Source of the DNA: Topomyia yanbarensis
Lineage: Eukaryota; Arthropoda; Insecta; Diptera; Culicidae
Length of the DNA: 64,000 nucleotides
Reading direction: 5' to 3'
Assembly (NCBI RefSeq): GCF_030247195.1
Contig: NC_080671.1
Span: forward strand, 99,125,845-99,189,844
Part shown: positions 45,301 to 57,800 of the stretch, piece after piece
How the letters are laid out: each line of letters starts with the position of its first letter
Position numbering within the stretch: the stretch's first letter is position 1
Program-made: the position numbers and the translations under genes
The notes under the pieces: generated by a model
What the model was told of the DNA's origin: nothing
Database searches by the model: none
The model's input: the letters and a program-made list of their open reading frames with translations, nothing else

Positions 45301-45535
45301 TAATTAATGCAAGCAGAAATCGCGTTCAAAATAAGATTGTCTCAGTACATTATCGTTTAAATTGATCATTTTTGGTTGGATTCCAATTTCACTGTTCTTC
45401 CCTGCTGACACCTACACACCATTTATGGCTCAGTGATGGAAAACTAGGCTAACCTAATGATGAATACTGGATCGTGTTTCAATTTCAAAAGTTTTTTGCC
45501 AATCTCATAACTATAGGAAAAATATACAGTCATTT
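42303..45535. other. No recognisable gene
   Basis: Unique-looking DNA. A GC-richer patch at 44930-45190 has overlapping open frames (44958-45212 and 44965-45183) without motifs. It could be an exon or regulatory DNA, but nothing in the sequence decides this. Confidence 0.35.
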
Positions 45536-45539
45536 TAAA

Positions 45540-46140
45540 ATTTGGGAACGTAAACCAGGTTGGGAGGGCCTAGCGTAATATACCATTCGACTTAGTTCGT
45601 CGTGATCAGAAAATGTCTGTGTATATAAGTGCGTGTGTGAGTGTCAGAGATGGATTAACCGATTTGCACAGGCTACTATCGATTCTTTTAGCAATCAGAT
45701 TTCCGGTCTCAGAGCTACGGGTTGAACGGTGCGATCACACAGTAAATTTTTATTTAAACTGGTACCATCCCGATCAAAATGAAAGAACAAGATTACAACA
45801 CAATAAAATTTTCGAAACATTGCGTTATAAATTTGGTCTCGTTAATAGTTAAAATAACAGAAAATTATAACAAGTAACAACGCGAGATATAGTTTTGAAA
45901 TATTTTTGTTGTGTGTTTCTGATCGGGATCACATCAAAATGGTGCAAAACTTATTAAAATTTATGCCAAATTACTTGGATTTACAGGTCTAGATCATTAA
46001 TGACAAACCGAAGTCGCTTTGACTAAATCGGTCATCAGCTACGGTTCATTACACGGAAACACTTACGATCGCATAGCAACCAAATTATTAGTTGTATATC
46101 TGAAATCGATGTTGGCAGTTAGCATAGACAGCCAGTTGAA
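45540..46140 (+). repeat. Dispersed repeat A, second copy
   Basis: It shares with 17300-18000 the phrases attcgacttagttcgtcg, aaaatgtctgtgtat, gagatggattaaccgatttg, gagctacgggttgaa, and later ggtctagatcattaatgac followed by ccgaagtcgctttgac. It lacks the long TATG tract. It is diverged and non-coding. Confidence 0.65.
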
Positions 46141-46409
46141 ACAGCTATTGTTCGAAAATAAAAATAACAATTAAATTTATGTATTGCCCGATTAACGCAC
46201 ATTCAATAAATTCCGATAAACATATCAGCTATGATAAGATAAGACTCTACAAAATTACAGGATACTGCGAACAGCCGTCATGGGTAACATGCAGATAGTT
46301 ATCGAGAATTATTGTATCACGATGAAGCATCGGCTCCAGACAAGAATTACACTGCCGGATTTACACCATTTGTAATTAAAGGTGTTTTCACACGTAATTG
46401 CAACAAAAA

Positions 46410-46800
46410 ATCTTTTTTAATCCACCTAATGGTGCAATTGTGCCTTTCTCATTTCTCCAAATTATAACTCAATGACTAGTTATGTTCAATATAATTGTGG
46501 AAATATCTATTACATTCTCAGTACACTTTACACTTATACACAATGTATTCACGAACTTGATGAGCTATGTCCGACACTTGAAATAAAAAAAAAATATAAT
46601 TTTTAATTCGCTTTAATCCGCATTAGTTCAATATTGTCTTCCTGTTAACTAATTTTGTCATGCGAGAGTGGGTGAATAACCCAAAACTGAGCCACTGTTA
46701 AGATCCAGAAAGCCTATCCCTGTCTAAAAACGCTTTTAATCCACCTAACATTGTGATGATACATTTCTTATAACTCTTATCTCTTTCTTCGGGTATTATA
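46410..46800 (+). repeat. Two copies of a taatccaccta motif unit
   Basis: ttttaatccacctaatggtg near 46417 and ttttaatccacctaacattg near 46734 are followed by similar T/C-rich sequence (tttctcatttctcc, tttcttataactc). The spacing of about 317 bp suggests a short tandem repeat of MITE-like DNA. Confidence 0.5.
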
Positions 46801-46858
46801 TCGATTGTGAACATATAGAACTTGATGCTTCGCGATGTTTTTGATAACACATACTATA

Positions 46859-47545
46859 TCGTCGCTGCTGTGCTATCTTATGACAAGCGCCATTTAACTC
46901 ATTTCGAGAAAAAAACGATTTTTAAAGTTTGAGATTGAATGTCTTGAAACTTATAAATGGTATAAACAATTCAAAGAAGACAATTGATGATTGCATCTAT
47001 TCTTTATTAATCTCTCAAATATGATGAAGATCGGTTGACTATGTTGCGAGTGTTGACTATAAATGTAAACAAAAGTCGCACTCACACGTGACATAGGTGT
47101 GTATGTATAGATGACAAAATTTGTATGGCGTGTCATAACCGTGCATGGAAAATTTTCCATAGAAAAAATCATCAATTATTAACTTTTATTCATATCTTTG
47201 ATTTAATTTGGCCTATAAACAATAGGTGAGATGCATTTTGAAGGAAATGAGTCAGTGAATCTAGCAAAAATAGTTATTTTTGGTTACAGTGTTGCCAAAT
47301 ACGCTTTATTTCCAGTTTAAAACTTAAACTACATTTTTATCACAATTCGTGTGATGTTATTTTGAAAGTAATTATGCCATTGTGTTCTTTAGATAGTTTT
47401 ACACATAAAACATCTTATATATCAACATACCTTGAATTTATCCCCAGAAACAGTCATTTGAAGCAAAAAATTCAAAATTTCTCATCATGTTTTTTGCTAT
47501 ATCTCAGTAACTAAGCAGAATATCAAAATTCTGATTTAAGGACTC
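46859..47545. mobile_element. TCGTCGCTG MITE, second copy, one end missing
   Basis: It begins TCGTCGCTGCTGTGCTATCT after TA at 46857-46858. It follows the reverse complement of the copy at 10680-11453: agcgccattt, then aaaacgatttttaaagtttgag, cacacctatgtc-type interior, and tatctcagtaactaagcag. The match fades near 47545, so the far terminus is deleted or diverged. It is non-coding. Confidence 0.7.
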
Positions 47546-47948
47546 AGAGAATCGCTCAAATTATCATAGGACAATATCAGTGCAAGAAGTCTCAAAAGTT
47601 AAACCAATTTAATGGAACAGCGAAAAAATGGCCCATAAAATAGAAATACAAACGAATTATTGCTAATGCTCCGTTAACAACATATATCTAAACTGAATTT
47701 TACTAAAGGGGTTATGTATGTTGTGCTCAGTCAAAAAAATCGAAAAACGAACTTTCGAATGGATTTTAAGTTCATACTCAATAGCGTTTACTCAAATTCC
47801 CAACGCGGCTGAGAAATAAGCATTGAAATTTCAGCTCTTGATATCTCGCTACCTTTGAAGTGCATGCGTGCATAGTTCAAACTTTACTTCGATATCGACT
47901 TTTTCTAAAAAATGACTTTCTAGTAGTATCTTTGATCTGAATTATTAC

Positions 47949-49432
47949 ACGGAAAAAAATTGTTCCTAAAATCGTGAATAAAGTGCCATGAATTCTGGAA
48001 CAATCACGTTTTTACGTTACGAAAACAGGACCATGACCAAAAATCATGGCTTTTATAATTATGTTTAATTTCCTTCCCGCATAACGCTTTCATTAGTGGA
48101 AATATTTGATTTTGTATTGTGAACTTCAGTCACGGTTTCCGCCAAGAACTAGTTCACAACTTTATGAACATTATTCATAAAACCAAAGGTTGACTCATGA
48201 TTTTTTTCATAATTATAGGAACAATAGTTCACAAAATCAAAATACTCTGGCTATTTTTTCGTGAACTATTTCACGAAATTCGGAATTTTATTCATGAATC
48301 CATTCAATCCTCGAGAACTAACTCATGATCCCTAATATATTAGTCACGATTTAATATTCGTGCTCGTGAAATGGTTGACAAATCATCAAATATTATTCGT
48401 GCATTTGTGAACTGATTCATGATTCCTAATATATTAGTTACGTTATTTATTTGATAAGGTTCATTGTGATGTCCGGACAGAAAACGAAAACTGCACTGAG
48501 AACCCAAAATAGTATGCGTGATATAGTTCACAGAACCAGGTATCGCGAATGAGTCTTATTTTAATGATCCAGTTCATATTGTCACGTTATTCCAAGTAAA
48601 AAAAAACAAACCAAAAAGTAATAGATCACGATAAGGCTAAGAGAATTTACGAATACAATGATAAAACTGATGATATCATCAACATTAGTTACACTACTCT
48701 TTGAAAGTAAACTCTAAAATAAAATATGATAACATGAACAGAAATTACGAAAATCGTGACTAAGATCTTGAAATCATGAACACAAATCACACAACTAGTG
48801 ACAAAAATATCTAAAATCGTGACCAAGATCCTGAAATCATGAAAATGAATTGATTTATTCAACACTAAAATATCACGATAACATGAACAGAAATTACAAA
48901 ACTCGCGACTAAGATTCTGAAATCATACATTTAAATCACACAACTCGTGACGAAAATATTTAAAATCGTGACAAAGATCCTGAAATCGTGAAGCACTGAT
49001 AGCAAAAACATGAAGCACTCTACTCATGACTAAAATATCACGATAACGTGAATGGAAATTACGAACATCGCGACTAAGATCTTGAAATTATGAACTTTAA
49101 TCCCGCTAACGTAGTGAGTATTCACAAAAATCGCGAATAAGCTCTTGAAATCATGAACAAAGTTTGACTGTCGACTGTGTATTCCCAAATGAACAAGAAT
49201 CACAACAAAAACTAAACATGTCCAGGGAACAACAACAGTAACCCAACCAACCATTATAATGTAACGCCATGTGTATATTCGGGGCGAACTGGTTTTTAGA
49301 AAACACAAATAGTTTCATGAATACGAGGTTTATTATTCATAATTTCAGGAACTTGGTCACGGGTTTCGTAAACCGTTAAGTTCACGAAATCGTGACCTTT
49401 TGATCACGAATTTATGAACGGATTTTTTCCGT
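47949..49432. mobile_element. CACGGAAAAAA-terminal element with internal tandem repeats
   Basis: The left end CACGGAAAAAAATTGTTCCT and the right end, reading inward, CACGGAAAAAATCCGTTCAT are inverted repeats that continue into aaa(a)tcgtga. The interior is built from short words tcgtgac, tcatgaac and gttcacaa in both orientations. A partial relative lies in opposite orientation at 58098-58750. No coding capacity and no clear target duplication. Confidence 0.7.
48725..49090 (+). repeat. Internal tandem repeats in the CACGG element
   Basis: The unit gataacatgaacagaaatta, then cgtgactaagatcttgaaat, recurs near 48729, 48891 and 49034. An interleaved unit acacaaatcacacaactmgtgac occurs near 48780 and 48925. 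Spacing is about 145-160 bp. Confidence 0.75.
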
Positions 49433-49996
49433 GAATCCCTAATCCTAATGCCAAAGAACAAATAAAAAACTCTCGAAACCCGTTAGGGAAAATCATTATC
49501 ATTACTGAAATTTTCTTTTTCACGAAACTTTTCGATAACCTTCCGTCACTTCTGTTAAAAATTTTCAAATGCTTTATAATTTACATAATCTTATTAGGAA
49601 CAGTGGTTTAAGAAGCTTTGGTAATATTGTGTAGGAAAAGCTGAAAACTTATGAATTTTCTCTATCTGCAACATATAAACCCTTAAGTATATCAATTAAT
49701 TTAGGATACCTTTTTAACATAAACTATCGCACGAATTCCCAGGTTCGCCGAATTTTGGAAGAATTCGATAAAATAACCCCTTGAAAACTACCTAAAATTG
49801 GTGTAGTTCGATGCAATTGAAAGAAAACATCTTCAGAAAATGGGATGTACCTATTACTGTGAATAATAAATACAGTAAGGACCCGTTTTTATCCTCTCTA
49901 TGGTGTATTTTAGGCTTACAAAATGGGGACATTGACTAAATCGAGACATTTTTTTTCTTCATAATAAACTAAAGCTGTTAAAATATAAAATATTCT

Positions 49997-50045
49997 TCCC
50001 TTCCCTTGATGTAGTCTAACTTCCCTTCCCTTGATGAAGTCTAAC
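49997..50045 (+). repeat. Short tandem duplication (about 25 bp)
   Basis: ttcccttcccttgatgtagt plus ctaac is followed directly by ttcccttcccttgatgaagt plus ctaac. It lies just upstream of the hammerhead-like motif. Confidence 0.85.
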
Positions 50046-50053
50046 AATGTATA

Positions 50054-50115
50054 TTCTGATACAATACACTGAAGAAGGCTTCAAGTCGTAGCCGAAATAC
50101 GTATCTGTAACAGAA
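50054..50115 (+). ncRNA. Hammerhead-ribozyme-like motif (candidate)
   Basis: Order of parts: TTCTG (50054-50058) and TACA (50065-50068) for helix I; core CTGAAGA (50069-50075); one extra A; GGCT (50077-50080) and AGCC (50090-50093) as helix II; core GAAA (50094-50097); palindromic TACGTA (50098-50103), usable as a very short or dimeric helix III; TC giving the cleavage triplet ATC; then TGTA and CAGAA closing helix I. This is the layout of type I hammerheads described in Penelope-like and other retroelements. The extra A before helix II departs from the consensus and could abolish cleavage. Activity is unproven. Confidence 0.4.
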
Positions 50116-51220
50116 AAGTGCAATTTTGCATTTTGTGCATCATAGTGGAATTAAAACGGAAGACAACGATTAAAGTGTTTAATATAACATTCCACTAAGT
50201 CGCTCAAAACAGTGCTTTTGTTAAAGTGTTAAAAGAAGTTATCAAGTTGGTTCGATGCATTAGTAAACCTAAAAAATAATTCATGCCAAGGACTTGCATA
50301 TGCATACACACTTAGTTGAACCCAGCCAAATCCCCGCACAGTCGCGTAATAAGTAATGTTTTATACTGATATCTAGGAAAATTCTCGATTTTTCGTAAGA
50401 AACAAAAAAAATCAAAAAAATCTCGATTCAATGACAATTTTGAAACAAAAATCGATTCTACCACATCATTTTTTTAAGTTAACAACATCGATTCCCTAGA
50501 ATAACATATGATTATTACATTGGCGACCACACTACTCGTAAATTTTTCAAGCGAGAAACAGTATATTTTCTAAATGTTTCGGTATATTCCAATCGAGATG
50601 TTTTCATATATTATGGTTTAGAAGCAATAACAACAGCAAATTTATTTTGTTGTTTTATATCTACTGAGTTTTCAGCATATGAAACCAACGATTTACAGTT
50701 TTTCAATATAAAAGCTTGCCAAATCATGCACGCCCTTGTTTACGTAAATTTACCTTTTAATTCAAAATGGTCTGTTTACTTATTGAACACAAGAGAACAT
50801 TTTTGTTCGAACGATGCTGTAAATTTTTTACACAAGAATTGTTTCCATGCAGGGCCGGCGGAACACCTTTTTCCCGAGTGGGTAGTAAGATAAGGAGTGA
50901 TTTCTCCCCGTACTGACGAAAGTTCAGCTATGGCGCGTGTAAGAGAAAATAAAAATTCCCTGATAATATCTGGTGGCTATTTGGAAACACCCTTTGTTAA
51001 CAGGGTATGTCTGACGGCTCAGCGAAAATGTGTTTGTTGAATAAAGATACTACAAATGTTCCACAACTATAAAACCTTCCCTGCTATAAAACCTTCCTTA
51101 CGTGGGTACTGAAGCCCGCATAATAGTGTTGACTAATGGGAAGGTAGTGGAGGTCGTTTTGTATATTTCTGCGATGGCAAAAATAATACCGATAAGTCTC
51201 ATTTTCGATGCTAATTATAT
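50116..51220. other. No recognisable gene
   Basis: AT-rich DNA between the hammerhead-like motif and the second I-clade relic. No RT or GIY-YIG remnant of a Penelope-like element was recognised here. Confidence 0.4.
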
Positions 51221-51222
51221 CT

Positions 51223-53045
51223 AATACAACCGGCCCCTGGATGGTCGACTTCCGGACCAAAGACAAGCCATTTAACATCATCGATATATCGCGTGATCTA
51301 ACTAAACAACACTCGACCGTGTACGAAAAAGTATTTTGTCTACGTACCCTCCCGGGAAGTAGAGATTGAAGGTGTAGTCTCCGAGAAGGTCCTTAATTAT
51401 GAAATAGGGAGTGCTCCTTCCAGATCCCTGTGCTTCAGTCAGTGAAAAGTCTGGTGTGCAAGCAATTACGTTCAGAAAAAATCGAGGAGTAAAAGAAAAC
51501 TTATTTTCCATCAGCCTCATTTCGAGCCTTTCGCCGGATTTGTTCTTCCAAAATTTGTTCTTTTGAACGGGGCTCGTCTATTTGTTCCCCGTTTTGTACT
51601 GCGGGGCACGGACTGCCGTCGTTGCAAATAACATTGCATTGTAGAAATAAAGCACGGTGTGGAAAATGCGTGTGGAAAATATCGTTTGTGAAATCCCAAT
51701 CATAGACAAAATTGTTTCCATATACATCGCACCTCAGCTGGTTCTAGAAGACTTCAACTCCCACGCTATGTCATGGGGTTGTTTTCATTCTGTTAACCGA
51801 TCCATCTTACTGCGTGATATCCGCAACAATTTCAATATGACCATCTTGAATACAGTGGAAATGAAACGAATGCCTACCAGCGCGACCAAGCACGTTAGAT
51901 TTATCGTTATACTCTACCTCATTATTGTGCTCATTGATCGAAAGAGCAACGCGTCCACTATATTTTAAACAATCGAATCAAAATAAGAAATTCCTCTGAT
52001 GTAAGTGTCCAACGTTTTGACTGGCTGGTTTCTCTAAACTGCGATTAAAGGTCAGACGAAACGAATATCCGGCGCTAACAACCGTGGACGGTTTCCCACT
52101 CCGTTATTGTCAGAGAGTGCTCAGGATTGTATGCGAAAAGGTCCTATGAGGAATTTTTTAACGTCGGATCGCCCATTTTTTTTTCGAATACTCGCAACGT
52201 TAGAAACACAAATAAATAACTTGATGAAAACTGAAAAACGTGGTTATTGGCACCGGTTCGTCAACGGATTAACGAGAGAAACAATATTTCGTCTGGCAGC
52301 TGGGCGCTACGCGGTGAATTCGATTCGGCCTTTGATCGGAATACATGGAACTAAGAATCATTTATCGGTGACAACAGCATTACACGTAGATTCACATTCA
52401 AATGATAGACATTTCGCGATCAAAATAAAATAATGTAAATTCACAAATTTATCTGACAGCAAAGATACTCGCGCTAAGCATTCTCCCCACAAAACTAATG
52501 GTTTTATACGACCATCTCCACATCGTTACAGTTCCAAGTAGGCGCTTCGATCGATGGAGCATGGAAGCACTCCTTATTTTCCTGGAGAAAATATGGGCGT
52601 TCCTGAATTCTTTATGTTAAAATCGTTCCTGATTGCCTGATACAAGTATTAGTTTGATTTCTTTCGCATTGTTCTATTCCGGGTAATGAGAGGGACCGTT
52701 AAATTAGAATGGTTATGAGAATGCGGACACTTAAAATGCCTAGAAGGTAATATTTGTGAAAGCTCGCACAGCTTTAACGAATTTTTTGAGTATTTCTTGT
52801 CAGAGGACGCTCGAAAATTGGAAAATTTCGAGGGATAATGGAAGTTTAGGAATTCCAAAGACATCAATCAACCTTGTTAAAGAGGAAGGATGAAGGTCGT
52901 GACTTCCTTCGGGTTGCAATCATTTTACGTTGAATGCGCATCTCCGGCGTATTGGGGTGGTGGAGAGTGTTATCTGCGCTTGCGATGACAGCTATCGCGA
53001 CATTAAACATGTTGTCGGGTCGTGCGCCTAGTGTTCCACACACCA
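51223..53045 (+). pseudogene. I-clade LINE relic with large internal deletions
   Basis: Blocks follow the order of the full-length element. The ORF1 N-terminal part (51223-51480, cf. 20966) is followed by the first zinc knuckle (about 51590-51670, cf. 21450). Endonuclease DFNSHAMSWGC is at about 51750, then the linker KRGYWHRFVNGLTRET at about 52215. RNase H pieces are near 52560 and 52660, and the C-terminal Cys/His end with tctccggcgtattgg is at about 52940. The whole RT core is missing, and frameshifts and stops are frequent. It belongs to the same family as 20578-26941 but is old. Confidence 0.78.
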
Positions 53046-53379
53046 AAAATCTGAATTACCGTTGAAGTAATTCCAAACTTGCCACAATCTAACAAACCGT
53101 AATTGACAAAATGACGAAATATAACCGTGTTCTGTTTAATTGTACATGAAAGATGTACTATCCATGCGCAGTGCCATAAAATTACACTCCTCCACATTTT
53201 AAACAAACGTCATATGTGGAGTAAAATTACGTGATTCGCAAAATTTAACGACATGTAAAATTAAAATCAAACGTAAAGCTAAGTAATTTTTGATGCTCGT
53301 ATATGTCATGGTCCGGAGACGTAAATTTACACGATTTTTTCTATGTGTGTAGCGCCAGATAAACGAATCCCTTCGACTT
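53046..53379. other. Spacer, possible small MITE end
   Basis: Short reverse-symmetric phrases acacaccaaaaatc (near 53039) and gattttttctatgtgtgt (53334-53351) could be decayed MITE ends, with gtaaatttac-like palindromes between them. Support is weak. Confidence 0.3.
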
Positions 53380-53879
53380 NNNNNNNNNNNNNNNNNNNNN
53401 NNNNNNNNNNNNNNNNNNNNNNNNNNNNNNNNNNNNNNNNNNNNNNNNNNNNNNNNNNNNNNNNNNNNNNNNNNNNNNNNNNNNNNNNNNNNNNNNNNNN
53501 NNNNNNNNNNNNNNNNNNNNNNNNNNNNNNNNNNNNNNNNNNNNNNNNNNNNNNNNNNNNNNNNNNNNNNNNNNNNNNNNNNNNNNNNNNNNNNNNNNNN
53601 NNNNNNNNNNNNNNNNNNNNNNNNNNNNNNNNNNNNNNNNNNNNNNNNNNNNNNNNNNNNNNNNNNNNNNNNNNNNNNNNNNNNNNNNNNNNNNNNNNNN
53701 NNNNNNNNNNNNNNNNNNNNNNNNNNNNNNNNNNNNNNNNNNNNNNNNNNNNNNNNNNNNNNNNNNNNNNNNNNNNNNNNNNNNNNNNNNNNNNNNNNNN
53801 NNNNNNNNNNNNNNNNNNNNNNNNNNNNNNNNNNNNNNNNNNNNNNNNNNNNNNNNNNNNNNNNNNNNNNNNNNNNNNN
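53380..53879. other. Assembly gap of exactly 500 N
   Basis: The run of N has a round length, as inserted by scaffolding software, so its true size is unknown. It interrupts the R1-clade RT. Any reading frame drawn across it is an artefact. Confidence 0.98.
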
Positions 53880-54748
53880 CTTTTCTGACCGGCATCGGTC
53901 TCGTATAGCAGTACGCGGTTCTGGAAGTAACTTTCCAGGATCCGGTACAGACCCACCGGTAGGCTAAGCCGGTGTAACGAGAGCGCGATGGCATCCCAGC
54001 TTGCGCTGTTGAATGCGTTCTTCACGTCAAGTGTCACTAACGCACAGTATCGAATGCCTCGCCTTTTCCGTTGGATCGCTATCTCGGCAGTATTTATCAC
54101 TGAGTTGAGAGCGTCCACTGTGGACTTACCCTTCCGAAAGCCGAACTGGTTGCTTGACAGGCCGTCCGTACCTTCCGCGTACGGGGTTAGCCTGTTTAGG
54201 ATGATCCTCTCAAGCAATTTGCCAGTCGTGTCGATCAGACAGATTGGTCTGTACGCCGATGGGTCGTCTGGCGGCTTTCCGGGCTTCGGCAACAGCACCT
54301 ATTTCTGCCTTTTCCATCTATCGGGGAAACGGCACTCGTCAAGACATCTCTGCATAGCTAGCCTGAACATGTTCGGGATCGCTATGATCGCTGCCTTGAG
54401 AGCGTTGTTTGGAACTCCATCCGGCCCTGGAGCTTTGTTCATTGCTAGGGATTTAGCCACTGCGAGTAGTTCTTCATTAGTCACTGGAGCCACCATTTCG
54501 GCCGTGCCCGCACTGTCTCGTAGTGCAGGTGGCCAGGGGCTTGTGGCTCGAGACGGGAAGAGTACTTCGATAATCGTTGCCAACCGGTCCGGAGACCGTT
54601 CTGGGGGTGAAGAGCCCCCTTTGGTCTTGGCCATCGCAATCCTGTAGGCGTCACCCCACGGATTCGCGTTGGCACTCCCACACAGGTTTCCGAAACACGC
54701 TCTCTTGCTGCTTTTAATGGCCCTGTTAAGGGCCAATTTCGCAGCTCG
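53880..54748 (-). pseudogene. R1-clade LINE ORF2 fragment (linker and RT), cut by gap
   Basis: Reading on the minus strand from 54748: FRAAKLALNRAIKSSKRACF, APVTNEELLAVAKSLAMNKA, then PGPDGVPNNALK, CRFPDRWKRQK. An in-frame TAG lies at 54301-54299. Then come VLLPKPGKPPDDPSAYRPIC, GLSSNQFGFRKGKSTVDAL and TLDVKNAFNSASWD, which holds the first RT catalytic aspartate. The segment ends at LLYETDAGQK against the gap. The spacing and motifs are those of R1-clade LINEs. The endonuclease and the YADD box are not visible: the latter would fall in the gap, and the 5' side stops at the repeat at 54752. One stop plus truncation makes it a pseudogene as seen. Confidence 0.85.
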
Positions 54749-54751
54749 AAA

Positions 54752-54850
54752 CACTTCAATGTGTTCGTATGTGTGTATGAGTGTATGTGGCCAACACTCG
54801 CCCCTCGGTTACTCAGAGATGACCGAACCTGTTTTCTCAAACTTATTTAA
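54752..54850 (+). repeat. Dispersed repeat A, short third copy
   Basis: tgttcgtatgtgtgtatgag, gtgtatgtggccaacactcg and ctcagagatgaccgaacctg match the tatgtatg and ctaaggtggctggaccgat portions of the copy at 17400-17510. It abuts the 5' end of the R1 fragment. Confidence 0.6.
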
Positions 54851-57800
54851 AATGAGGGGTGCTCCATCGGGTCGAGGGGAGGTTGATACAAAAATTTGAC
54901 TTTTTATATATTGGCTCCTCCAAAATGGGTTCAAATCCGTGAAGGTCAATTTCAAGTTTGCATCTAACTTTGATCCCTTCGCGCAATATTAAAAGCCATT
55001 GTTTAATTGCTACAAAACCAGTCAAGATAACACATACAAAAGCTTTCATCCTACAATAACGCGTACCAATGGTAAGAAACTGAAAGAGTCACTATATGTC
55101 AAAGGAAACAATCGACCGAATTCAGCAGATACCCATGTGAAGCTCTATTACTACGGAAATAACTTGAAAATGCCAATTCTCAGTAGTGTCAGGTGCCATA
55201 CCTGTACCAGTACCAGCAACTCTTTTCACGAACCGCATTCATGTTGCACTACCGTACAGGATCAGCGGGACAGATGTGGATTGTCTCAATCCACATTTGC
55301 ATTTGAGTCACAAAACATTGCCAAAAATTTGCGTCTGCTAAATAATAGTAATTTGTCAACCTGTTAGACGCCACTGTCGGAACCACAGTGTCATTTTAAC
55401 TTTTCTATGTAGAGTAAGAAAAAATGGCACCTGTCGATGGAAAAAATCAAACTGGGGCAATAATCCCATTGCAGTCCGGTTCTGTTTTGTAATTCTAAAA
55501 GTATTCCAAGATTCCTAACGAAACGAGCGTCCGGAACTCGTAAATTTTTAACTGCATCAATTGGTATTCAATGTCTCAAACCGATGACATGCAGTGCAGC
55601 TGTCGTGCCGCGCAGCTTCTTCGCATTTGGCGGTGAAATTTTATCGTTTCTTTCGTCTGCGAATCGAGTGGCATCAACTGAAAATTGCACAACCCATCAC
55701 TGATGAGAAGGTTTCCGCGGCCGATGATCAGTAAATCAGAATCCGATTCAAAGGAATCGTAAAATTTTATATTCTACTAACCGGTTTCATTTTTGCACTC
55801 AAAAACCCTTCAGTCATCTTGGAAAATCTCTGTTGAATCACGTCGGTGCAAACTGAGTAAATCAAACAGTTTGAACCAGCGGGAGGACCATGGTGCGAAA
55901 TGACATATAAATTTTGCGGTAGCCATGTTCAAACCCCCGTCTGATCGTTGTTTGCTGGCCGCTTGATTAATTGAAGTGCATATTTTTAGCTGCTGGGTGC
56001 AAAATTTTTCAGATGGGTAAACAGTGAATTCTCAGTAACTGAAGCAAATGAAAAATTAAATAGCACTGGTTACATAATACACGAGCCAGGATGTAAAGTA
56101 AGCGACCATTGAGAAATACTGACAGAAATCCGTAACAGCTTCTAGTGGCGCATTCCGCTGATGGCTTGACGAAGTGTGTAGAGTCGTATCCCAGGTCGTT
56201 GCGAGTGACAGGTTCGATTTTTGTCAGGTTTGGGAAATCTTTTTTTCAGCTAAAGGCATACTTAACAGAGTAATCTCGCAATCAATTGTTAATTGTTGGT
56301 ATCGAAACGTAAGGAATGAAGACTAATACATACAATGAGTGCTGATGTTTATACAATTACATATCGCTCTTGTGTAGCAGACAATTCTGATAAATAACGG
56401 TCCCATGACACTGCCAAAAATGTTTAATAATTATTAGAAGATAGAATAGCACAATACAAAAATTAAGGAGAAACTATTTTTTCTTTTAAAAATTTAGGAG
56501 AAAATTTAGGTAGAATCCATTTTTTCTCCACTGAGGAGAAAACCATCTTTGCGCGTGAAGAGCACAGCTTAGTCCTGTCACTAAGTTAGTGTCGGATTCT
56601 GATGAGACGAAATCGAAACGCAAATTCCATAATTAATAGCGTTCTTCTCAAACACAATACTATTGATAAAATCCATTTTCTGCATAGTTGAAAATGTTCC
56701 GCTCAAACGCAAAAAAAATATGGAGGCGGCTTGACATTACCGGGGTGAAAAAACATACAAACCGCCTTACGCCTCCAACAGTGCTGCCGCGTATACAGTT
56801 TGGTCACAGCCAGCACGATAACTAAACCTACTATGCTGTATACATTACAATTTCAAGGTTTTGTAAACAACACTCAAATTACGACAAGATAGCTAGGCTA
56901 GGCATTCATCGTTTTCCCCCTTTTTCTTTCAGCTCGTCACGGCAAAATGTGAACCGATTAAAAATAGCGCACATTTTGTGGCTGAAATTTCGGTTGGTCA
57001 AAATTATCTTCTCTCGACCGATTTGCTCATATCGAAATTTTTGATACGTGCCAAACACTCCGCCTTACAGCATCGCCAAAGGGACCGATCAATCAACGGG
57101 TTCAGTGGACTATGGTCGACTGAAATAGCATTTATGTAGGTATCATTTACCAACCATACAGCAGTGGTTGGTGCCGAAAACGCATCTCGGCCCGCAAGTA
57201 AGTGTAACTAATGCAAGTGAATTGGCGGTACGCGCGTGTGTACAGACCTAGCCAGCTGCCAAAAATGCCACACAGATGGGTTAATTTTACGCCGAGCGTC
57301 GATTACTCAATTATGATTCAGATGTTGACCATTCAAAGTTGAACGCTCGGGATCAAAAGGTCGTTGAGATGCAGATATGTGATGGGTAATGGGTTCTGCT
57401 CCACTTCCAATGATAGAACTACGCAACTGTCAAATAAGTGCAATTTATTGGGTAATAACAGGAAAACAGTTGGATATAAAAATCTGAAGTGCAAGCTTTC
57501 TACACTTCTTGACAATAGAACACATTCGTATTAAATGAACATCATAGAAAGTCTGATTGGTACAGTTGTATATCGTGCAAGTCGAGACCGTACTTAAGGT
57601 CATTCGGAAGGAACAGCTTACAGCAATGTCTGATCCGGAACGGGTGGCAATCCCCAAGTAGCAATTTAACTTTTATAGAACGCTATAAGTGCAATCTAAG
57701 TTTTATGAGTGGCCATGAAACTGTCATAATCTAAAAAAAATCAGTGGGTAATATTAGAGACATAACCAAAGTGAAGTAGAATAGACTTAGGCTGCTAATT

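Noticed and set aside
47949..49432. Regular short repeats as a CRISPR-like array
   Set aside because: The repeated words vary in spacing and orientation, there are no uniform spacers, and the element has terminal inverted repeats. The window is eukaryotic.
53327..54298. A 323-residue minus-strand reading frame running through the N run
   Set aside because: Most of it is 500 N. Only the part upstream of the gap is real sequence, and its apparent start is a GTG next to an in-frame TAG inside the R1 RT.
54999..55367. 122-codon open frame as a host gene
   Set aside because: No motif, no splice or promoter context, and a composition rich in Ser, Asn and Thr as expected from random frames in this DNA.
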